The notes below the pieces were generated by a model. It was given only the letters and a program-made list of their open reading frames with translations, searched no databases and was not told the origin of the DNA. Made by a program: the position numbers and the translations under genes. From Chloroflexota bacterium (GTDB lineage: Bacteria; Chloroflexota; Anaerolineae; J036; Brachytrichaceae): a stretch of 6,107 nucleotides of DNA. Shown piece after piece: positions 1-6,107 of the stretch (positions are counted from its first letter, which is position 1; every line of letters begins with the position of its first letter). The stretch is from positions 1 through 6,107 of the forward strand of contig JAKALH010000192.1 of assembly GCA_021813225.1 (NCBI GenBank). The letters run 5' to 3'.

Positions 1-1
1 G

Positions 2-1261
<1,260 letters not shown>

Positions 1262-1278
1262 TGGTCACGCCACAGGCA
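1262..1278. other. 17-base convergent intergenic gap without visible terminator
   Basis: uvrB (+) and the fused argG (-) end only 17 bases apart. I see no GC-rich hairpin followed by a T tract on either strand here, so transcription from each side probably ends inside the opposite gene or by a factor-dependent mechanism. Confidence 0.6.
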
Positions 1279-3126
1279 TCAGGCCGAACCGTCCGCATGG
1301 GGCGCAGCGCGTGACCTGTCCACCTGCGCTTTGACGAGTATGGGCAATCCGTACAGCCGGATGAAGCCTTCCGCATCCTTCTGGTTATAGACATCTTCGT
1401 GGCTGAAGGTAGCCAGGTCTTCCCGATACAGGGAATAGGCCGCCTGCCGTCCAACGAGTGTGGCGCTGCCTTTGTACAGCTTGATGCGCGCTGTCCCGGT
1501 CACATCGCGTTGTGTCACCGTAATGAACGCCTGAATCGCATCACGCAGCGGGGTAAACCACTGGCCGCCATAAAGCAGTTCCCCGTATTTCAAGGCCACC
1601 AACTGCTTGTAGTGCATCGTCTCGCGGTCAAGTGTCAGTTCTTCGACACCCTGGTGGGCGGCGCGCAGGATCGTGCCGCCCGGCGCCTCGTAGACGCTGT
1701 GCGACTTCATGCCAATCAGGCGGTTCTCCACCAGGTCTGTGCGCCCCACCCCGTGCTTTGCACCCAGCGCGTTGAGCATTTCAATTAACGCCGCACCGCC
1801 CATATCTATGCCGTTGATGCGTTTCGGGATGCCGCACACAAAGCTGATCTCGACATATTCGGGCTGGTCTGGAGCTTCTTCGGGGGAAACCGTCGTGCGA
1901 TACAGCGCTTCATCAGGCTCGCGCCAGGGGTCCTCCAGACTTCCGCCTTCGAAGCTGCGGTGCCACAGGCTGTGGTCGCCAGAGTAGATGCTGCCCAGCG
2001 TCTGGCTCACCGGCACGTTGTGCGCCTGCGCATACGCAATGGCGTCGTCGCGGCCGCGCAGGTTCCATTCCCGCCACGGCGCGATGACGCGCAGGCGCGG
2101 ATTAAGCGCCATATACGTCAACTCAAAGCGCACCTGGTCGTTGCCTTTGCCGGTCGCAGCATGGGCCACCGCATCGGCCATCTCACGGTTGGCGATGTCC
2201 ACCTGATGCCTGGCCATCAGCGGCCGCACGATGCTGGCGCCCAGCAGGTACTTGTGCTCGTAGATGGCGCCGCTCTGCACCAGCGGGAAGCAGTATTCGT
2301 TGGCGAATTCGTCGCGCAGGTCTTCGACGATGCACTTGCTCGCGCCCGAATCCAGCGCCCGTTTGCGGATCGCCTCGAAGTCCCAACCCTGGCCCACATT
2401 CGCCACAAAACAGATGACTTCGCTGCCGTAGGTTTCGCGCAGCCACGGCACGGCACAGGCGGTATCCAGCCCGCCGCTGTAGGCCAGCACGACCTTGTTC
2501 ACCGGTTCACGCACGATGTTGACGCTGCGCGCGCCTTCCGTCTCGATCATATTCCGCACGACTTCCACCGGTATCTGTTTCTCGCGCGCATCCAGGCGGG
2601 GCAGACCAGCCGGTATGACGATGCCGCCCGCCGATAACTGAATCGTCACGGCGACCTCGTCGCAGTTGGACAGCAGCGGGCAGGCCACACAATCGCGGAA
2701 GACCTTCTCCGGAAAGTTCTCTTTCGGCGTGATTGCGAATCCGGCTTTCTCAAAGAAACTTATCGCGCGGGTCAGCGCGAAGATGGTGCTGAAGTTACGC
2801 TCGCGCGCCAGGCGAACCAGCTCCTGCACAATCCGCCCGCCTATTCCACCGCTGCGCACCGATTCATCGACCGCCAGCGAGCGCAGCTCCACCAGCGCCG
2901 TGCTCATCGGCACCAGCGAGCCGCACCCCACGGCGCACGGCTGCGAAGGAGCGCCGGCCTGTTCCGGATCGCAGGCGTCCATCTCAGCCACCACGAAGTT
3001 CTTCAGCGAGGCGCGGATATTGGCCTCGCTGCGCGGCAGCAGGCCGCCCCGGCGCGCATTGGCGGCGATGAGTTCCGTTATTCGCGGCACATCGGCAGGG
3101 ATAGCCTGGCGGATTTTGACATCCAT
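1279..3126 (-). CDS. argG: Fusion: N-acetylglutamate synthase-like GNAT domain + type 1 argininosuccinate synthase
   Basis: 615-residue two-domain protein. Residues 1-163 are a GNAT acetyltransferase resembling short NAGS/ArgA (glutamate + acetyl-CoA to N-acetylglutamate): GGLLPRS at 27-33, acetyl-CoA loop R91-x-x-G94-x-G96, FFEKAGF at 124-130, and the DC-x2-CP-x5-CDE segment with C146, C149, C155. A linker of about 45 residues follows. Residues 210-605 are argininosuccinate synthase (citrulline + aspartate + ATP), of the human/most-bacteria type: PP-loop AYSGGLDTA (215-223), TGKGNDQVR (325-333), YSGD/SFEGG (381-395), VENR (466-469). By alignment with human ASS1, ligand residues Y293, S298, T325, N329, D330, R333, S382, S391, E467 and Y479 are retained. 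Changed conserved positions are A223, H476, S477 and S386. ATG start 21 bases after the preceding argG; an in-frame TGA lies 9 bases upstream, excluding an earlier start. Last gene of the run. The domain calls are firm; activity of each half is inferred. Confidence 0.93.
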   Translation of the reverse strand: MDVKIRQAIPADVPRITELIAANARRGGLLPRSEANIRASLKNFVVAEMDACDPEQAGAPSQPCAVGCGSLVPMSTALVELRSLAVDESVRSGGIGGRIVQELVRLARERNFSTIFALTRAISFFEKAGFAITPKENFPEKVFRDCVACPLLSNCDEVAVTIQLSAGGIVIPAGLPRLDAREKQIPVEVVRNMIETEGARSVNIVREPVNKVVLAYSGGLDTACAVPWLRETYGSEVICFVANVGQGWDFEAIRKRALDSGASKCIVEDLRDEFANEYCFPLVQSGAIYEHKYLLGASIVRPLMARHQVDIANREMADAVAHAATGKGNDQVRFELTYMALNPRLRVIAPWREWNLRGRDDAIAYAQAHNVPVSQTLGSIYSGDHSLWHRSFEGGSLEDPWREPDEALYRTTVSPEEAPDQPEYVEISFVCGIPKRINGIDMGGAALIEMLNALGAKHGVGRTDLVENRLIGMKSHSVYEAPGGTILRAAHQGVEELTLDRETMHYKQLVALKYGELLYGGQWFTPLRDAIQAFITVTQRDVTGTARIKLYKGSATLVGRQAAYSLYREDLATFSHEDVYNQKDAEGFIRLYGLPILVKAQVDRSRAAPHADGSA

Positions 3127-3147
3127 TGTGAGTCAGACCCGGCTCAA
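3127..3147 (-). other. Argining operon gap between the two argG genes, no clear ribosome binding site
   Basis: The 21 bases between the type 2 argG stop and the ATG of the fused argG contain no good Shine-Dalgarno match; the best is GGG, 11 bases from the ATG. An in-frame TGA follows the argG stop, so simple readthrough of one stop would not join the two proteins. Translation of the downstream gene may depend on ribosomes arriving from argG. Confidence 0.5.
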
Positions 3148-4542
3148 TCAACCTTCCAGGTCGATCAGCCACTCGCCGCCAGCCGGCAGCTTTTTTTCCG
3201 GCTCCGGAGCGGGTTTAGACGATTCGATCAGGCCGAGTTCTCCGCCGCCGTCGATCTGCAGCACGCCGGCTTTGGCGTACACCGCCAGCTTATCCCGCGA
3301 ATCGGCAATATCCAGATTGCGCATGGTAAGCTGGCCGATGCGGTCCAGCGGGCCGAACTCGCCTTTACCGCTCTCCATCGTCAGCCGCTCCGGCTTATAG
3401 GTCAGGTTGGGACCGGTCGTATTGACGATGGTGTAGTCCTCGCCGCGCCGCAGTTCCAGCGCCACCGTGCCGGTGACTGCTTTGCCCACCCAGCGCTGGA
3501 TGCTCTCACGCAGCATCAGCGACTGCGGGTCGAACCAGCGCCCTTCATACAACTGGCGTCCCAGCCGGCGGCCCATGGTGCGGTAATTGTCCAGCGTGCC
3601 CTCGTTGTGGATGGCGTTAACCAGGCGCTCATAGGCGATGTACAGCAGCGCCATGCCGGGCGCTTCATACACGCCGCGGCTTTTCGCCTCGATGATGCGG
3701 TTCTCCACCTGATCGGACATGCCCAGGCCGTGCCGCCCGCCGATGCGGTTGGCTTCGGTCACCAGCGCGACCATATCGCTGTATTCGCGGCCATTGATCT
3801 CAACCGGGAAACCCTCGAAGAAAGTGATCTTGACCGTTTCCGTCTCAATCGTTACCGCGGGATCCCAGAAGCGCACACCCATGATCGGCTGCACGATATA
3901 CATGCTCGTATCCAGCATTTCGAGGTGCTTGGCTTCGTGGGTGGCGCCCCAGATATTGGCGTCAGTCGAATAGGCTTTTTCGGCAGCCATGCGGTACTGG
4001 AACCCGCGTGCCGCCAGCCACTCGCTCATCTCCTTGCGCCCGCCCAGTTCGCTGACGAAAAGAGGGTCCAGCCAGGGCTTATAAATGTACAGGTCGGGGT
4101 TCACCAGCAGCCCATAGCGGTAAAAGCGCTCGATATCGTTGCCTTTGTAAGTTGACCCATCACCCCAGATATTGACGCCGTCTTCCTTCATGGCGTTGAC
4201 AAGCATGGTGCCGGTGACGGCGCGACCGAGGGGCGTGGTGTTGAAGTACATCCGGCCTGCGCTGCCGATGTGAAACGCACCGCACATCAGCGCAATCAGG
4301 CCTTCCTGCACCAGTTGCTTGCGGCAGTCGATGACGCGCGCCTTCTCCGCGCCGTGCTTCAGCGCGCGGCGGGGAATATCGTCGTAGTCGGTTTCGTCGG
4401 GCTGGCCCAGGTTGGCGGTATAGGCATACGGGATACCGCCCTTCTCGCGCATCCATGTGACCGCCGCGCTGGTATCCAGCCCGCCGGAATAGGCAATCCC
4501 CACTTTCTGGCCGACTGGTAAGGTTTCGAGTATTCTGCCCAT
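3148..4542 (-). CDS. argG: Argininosuccinate synthase, E. coli-like type 2
   Basis: 464 residues. Catalyses citrulline + aspartate + ATP to argininosuccinate + AMP + PPi in the cytoplasm, the penultimate arginine step. It follows E. coli ArgG closely over nearly its full length: PP-loop AYSGGLDTS (17-25), YTANLGQPDE (41-50), NTTPLGRAVTGTMLV (101-115), GDGSTYKGNDIERFYRYG (127-144), EKAYSTDAN (188-196), VENRIIEAKSRGVYEAPG (279-296) and YKPERLTME (382-390). All catalytic motifs look intact. Residues from about 440 form a tail that E. coli ArgG (447 aa) lacks: a Pro/Glu/Lys linker, then GGEWLIDLEG. The ATG is preceded by AAGGA with 8-base spacing, and the start matches the family N-terminus (ILETLPVGQ). 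It sits 23 bases after GNAT-argB and 21 before a second, differently typed argG. Since it has the full set of consensus residues, it is the likelier housekeeping synthase of the pair. E. coli-type ArgG outside Proteobacteria would suggest transfer, but the host is not established. Confidence 0.97.
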   Translation of the reverse strand: MGRILETLPVGQKVGIAYSGGLDTSAAVTWMREKGGIPYAYTANLGQPDETDYDDIPRRALKHGAEKARVIDCRKQLVQEGLIALMCGAFHIGSAGRMYFNTTPLGRAVTGTMLVNAMKEDGVNIWGDGSTYKGNDIERFYRYGLLVNPDLYIYKPWLDPLFVSELGGRKEMSEWLAARGFQYRMAAEKAYSTDANIWGATHEAKHLEMLDTSMYIVQPIMGVRFWDPAVTIETETVKITFFEGFPVEINGREYSDMVALVTEANRIGGRHGLGMSDQVENRIIEAKSRGVYEAPGMALLYIAYERLVNAIHNEGTLDNYRTMGRRLGRQLYEGRWFDPQSLMLRESIQRWVGKAVTGTVALELRRGEDYTIVNTTGPNLTYKPERLTMESGKGEFGPLDRIGQLTMRNLDIADSRDKLAVYAKAGVLQIDGGGELGLIESSKPAPEPEKKLPAGGEWLIDLEG

Positions 4543-4550
4543 GTGTAAAG

Positions 4551-4555
4551 TCCTT
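4551..4555 (-). promoter_or_regulatory. Ribosome binding site for type 2 argG
   Basis: AAGGA on the minus strand lies 8 bases before the ATG at 4542-4540, in the 23-base gap after GNAT-argB. The eight bases AAGGACTT are the same here and at the site in front of GNAT-argB. Confidence 0.8.
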
Positions 4556-4565
4556 GATGTTCAGT

Positions 4566-5777
4566 TTATCTGATAAAGGTTGTGCCTGACCCGGCGTTTA
4601 CGCCGTCCAGGTTGGTAATACGGACCATGCTGACGTTGCCATCCAGCCCCTCAAGCGCGGTGCGCACCTTGGGTATCATCCCGCCCAAAATGACGCCCTG
4701 CGCGATCAACGTTTCAGCAGCCGAGGCGGTTAACTGCCTGATCGGCACACCATTGCGGTCGAGCACAGCAGGCACGTTGGTGACGAAGGTCAGTATCGAC
4801 GCATCCATGGCGGCGGCCACGGCGCCGGCGATGTGGTCGGCATTGACGTTGTAGATCTCGCCGTCCATTCCCAGCGACATCGGCGCTATTACCGGCACCA
4901 TACCGGCGTCAATCCAGCCTTTCAGCAACTCAGCGCGCACTCTGACGGGCTTGCCGACGTATTGCAGCGCGTCATTGAGTTTCTCGACGCGCACCAGACC
5001 GGCGTCGACGCCGCTGATCCCCAGGGCGTCCACGCCTGCAGCGAGCAGCGCAGCGACGAGACGTTTGTTCGCCAGGCCGCTCAGCGCCATCAGCGCGGCG
5101 TCGCGCGTACGCATGTCGGTGACACGCAGGCCGTCGACGAAACGGCTCTCTACCTGCATCGCCTTGAGCAGCATCGTGAGTTCCTTCCCGCCGCCGTGCA
5201 CGACGACCGGGCGCGCGCCAGTCGCACCGACATTGACAATAGCCTCCGCAAACCGACTGCGGAAGGCCGGGTCATCCAGTTCGTTGCCGCTTACTTTGAA
5301 TACCTGTACGGGACGCAGGTTCAACTCCATATAGACAACACCTTCAATCGGGTTATATCGGTAGGGAGCACACTCCTTAAAACCGAGTGACTGATACAGC
5401 GTATACGCTTCTTCCAGCGTCTTCAGCGTATCCAGCTTCATGCTCGTGTATCCGATTTTTCGCGCGTCGTCGATGGCGCGTTGCGCCAGCAGTCTGCCGA
5501 CATGTTTACCGCGATGGCCGGGTTTCACATACAGCCGTTTCATCTCCGCTACACCCGGCGTGTGAGCGTGCAATGCGATGCAGCCTGCCAGTTCGCCATC
5601 GTCAAGCGCCAGGAACAGCCGGCCATCCGGCGGCGCGTAGCCGCCGGGCAGGCCAGCCAGTTCCTCTTGAAAGTCCTGGAAGCACAGGTCAATACCCAGG
5701 TAATCGGCGTACTCCTGGAACAGCGACCTGGCCTGCCCGATTAGCTCAGGCGAGGACGCCTGTATGATCTCGATCAC
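4566..5777 (-). CDS. argB: Fusion: GNAT N-acetyltransferase + acetylglutamate kinase (ArgB)
   Basis: 403 residues in two domains. Residues 1-154 are a canonical GNAT fold: LYVKPGHRGKHVGRLL (82-97) is the acetyl-CoA loop (R89, G94; H92 where Gly is usual), and YTLYQSLGF (125-133) is the C-terminal GNAT motif. Its substrate is not evident, and it lacks the NAGS-like Cys segment. Residues 157-403 are an amino-acid kinase matching E. coli ArgB, which phosphorylates N-acetylglutamate with ATP. Visible residues are K161, HGGG 194-197, GLRVT with R218 (acetylglutamate contact), NVNAD N310/D314, and K370 in GGMIPKV. GLRVT favours ArgB over the LysZ type. The first loop is KVSGN where KLGG is usual. 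The linker is only 2-3 residues (RP). There is no N-terminal helix or long C-terminal signature of arginine-inhibited kinases. The GTG start directly abuts the argC stop, with AAGGA 9 bases upstream inside argC. The kinase assignment is firm; the GNAT role is unknown. Confidence 0.93.
   Translation of the reverse strand: MIEIIQASSPELIGQARSLFQEYADYLGIDLCFQDFQEELAGLPGGYAPPDGRLFLALDDGELAGCIALHAHTPGVAEMKRLYVKPGHRGKHVGRLLAQRAIDDARKIGYTSMKLDTLKTLEEAYTLYQSLGFKECAPYRYNPIEGVVYMELNLRPVQVFKVSGNELDDPAFRSRFAEAIVNVGATGARPVVVHGGGKELTMLLKAMQVESRFVDGLRVTDMRTRDAALMALSGLANKRLVAALLAAGVDALGISGVDAGLVRVEKLNDALQYVGKPVRVRAELLKGWIDAGMVPVIAPMSLGMDGEIYNVNADHIAGAVAAAMDASILTFVTNVPAVLDRNGVPIRQLTASAAETLIAQGVILGGMIPKVRTALEGLDGNVSMVRITNLDGVNAGSGTTFIR
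5339..5345 (-). promoter_or_regulatory. Possible internal ribosome binding site before a stand-alone ArgB start
   Basis: GAAGGTG on the minus strand lies upstream of an in-frame ATG (5330-5328, Met150 of the fusion); the AAGG core is 10 bases from that ATG. Initiation there would give a 254-residue protein, close to the 258 residues of E. coli ArgB, starting just before the kinase's first strand. The site also falls in coding sequence, so it may be chance. Confidence 0.35.
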
Positions 5778-6107
5778 CTAGAGAAGTCCTTCGGTTTCGG
5801 GCATGCCGAACATCAGGTTCATGCTCTGCACGGCCTGACCGGACGCGCCTTTAACCAGGTTGTCGATAGATGAGATGACGAGCAGCGTCGTCGCCAGCGG
5901 TCCGCTCTGCTGGTGCACGGATATCGTGCAGAGATTGGTATTGGCCGTATGCGCGATGGTGGATAGCTTGCCCTTGTCCAGCACGCGCACGAAAGGTTCA
6001 CCTTCATAGCGCTTCGCGAATATCGACTGCCAGTCCTGCTCCGCGGCCTGCGGCGTCAGCTTCACATAGAGTGTGCTGAGCATGCCGCGCGTGATCGGCA
6101 GCAGATG
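5778..6107 (-). CDS. argC: N-acetyl-gamma-glutamyl-phosphate reductase ArgC (C-terminal part, 5' end outside window)
   Basis: ArgC reduces N-acetylglutamyl phosphate, the ArgB product, to the semialdehyde with NADPH. The frame is open to the right edge, so the ATG at 6083 is internal; 109 C-terminal residues are visible out of a usual length of about 340. The visible part starts with HLLPITRGML, the conserved segment just after the catalytic region. It goes on with NTNLCTISVH (56-65) and the C-terminal signature NLVKGASGQAVQSMN (84-98), followed by FGMPETEGL. The catalytic Cys and the NADP-binding domain lie outside the window. The TAG stop is immediately followed by the GTG of GNAT-argB, whose ribosome binding site lies within the last codons of argC, so the two genes are almost certainly translationally coupled. 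Identification rests on the strong C-terminal signature. Confidence 0.95.
   Translation of the reverse strand, partial: HLLPITRGMLSTLYVKLTPQAAEQDWQSIFAKRYEGEPFVRVLDKGKLSTIAHTANTNLCTISVHQQSGPLATTLLVISSIDNLVKGASGQAVQSMNLMFGMPETEGLL
5787..5791 (-). promoter_or_regulatory. Ribosome binding site for GNAT-argB, inside argC
   Basis: AAGGA on the minus strand ends 9 bases before the GTG at 5777-5775. It lies within the final codons of argC. It supports the GTG at the argC stop as the true start of the fused protein, which also gives the expected GNAT N-terminus (MIEIIQASSPE). Confidence 0.75.

Noticed and set aside
1960..2637. Long open frame on the + strand opposite the fused argG (225 codons)
   Set aside because: Antisense to strongly conserved ArgG motifs, with low-complexity His/Arg/Ala-rich translation and no recognisable domain; a by-product of GC-rich codon use.
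3127..3150. Possibility that the two argG genes form one longer fused protein by stop readthrough, since they share a frame
   Set aside because: There are two in-frame TGA codons before the second ATG, and each protein has a natural start and end.
2666..3400. Open frame of 244 codons on the + strand opposite the GNAT domain and argG 3' end
   Set aside because: Ser/Arg-rich shadow translation spanning two real genes and their gap; no family resemblance.
1262..6107. CRISPR, tRNA, insertion sequence, or phage features
   Set aside because: The arg genes fill this region end to end; no direct repeat array, inverted terminal repeats, transposase motifs or tRNA-like folds were seen.

Overview
The window holds the 3' end of uvrB on the + strand and, converging on it, a tightly packed arginine-biosynthesis gene run on the - strand. 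By eye the DNA is GC-rich (around 60%), and every gene reads cleanly with no frameshift or mobile element. The organism is bacterial. The overall style (compact operon, fused enzymes, GC-rich) would fit a Chloroflexota/Anaerolineae-like genome, but this is a low-confidence guess because nothing in the window is a taxonomic marker I can test.

Layout. At 2-1261 (+) is the C-terminal 419 residues of UvrB, the damage-verifying helicase-like subunit of nucleotide excision repair; its start lies before the window. After a 17-base gap come the minus-strand genes. In transcription order from the right edge these are: argC 3' part (6107-5778); a GNAT acetyltransferase fused to acetylglutamate kinase ArgB (5777-4566); an E. 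coli-type (type 2) argininosuccinate synthase ArgG (4542-3148); and a second argininosuccinate synthase of the other, human/most-bacteria (type 1) lineage, fused behind a short N-acetylglutamate synthase-like GNAT domain (3126-1279). Gaps between the arg genes are 0, 23 and 21 bases, so they are very probably one transcript whose promoter lies beyond the right edge. No stretch over 300 bases lacks a gene.

How they work together. The NAGS-like domain would make N-acetylglutamate from glutamate and acetyl-CoA. ArgB phosphorylates it, ArgC reduces the acyl phosphate to the semialdehyde, and after ornithine and citrulline formation (ArgD/J/F not in the window) ArgG condenses citrulline with aspartate. 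ArgH is also not in the window.

The notable points are two different acetyltransferase fusions in one arginine operon. One sits on the kinase, in the domain order opposite to the known NAGS-kinase fusions. The other sits on ArgG, placing a first-step enzyme on a late-step enzyme. In addition, two ArgG proteins from distinct subfamilies lie side by side, and the fused copy carries several changes at family-conserved positions although its citrulline- and aspartate-contacting residues are kept.
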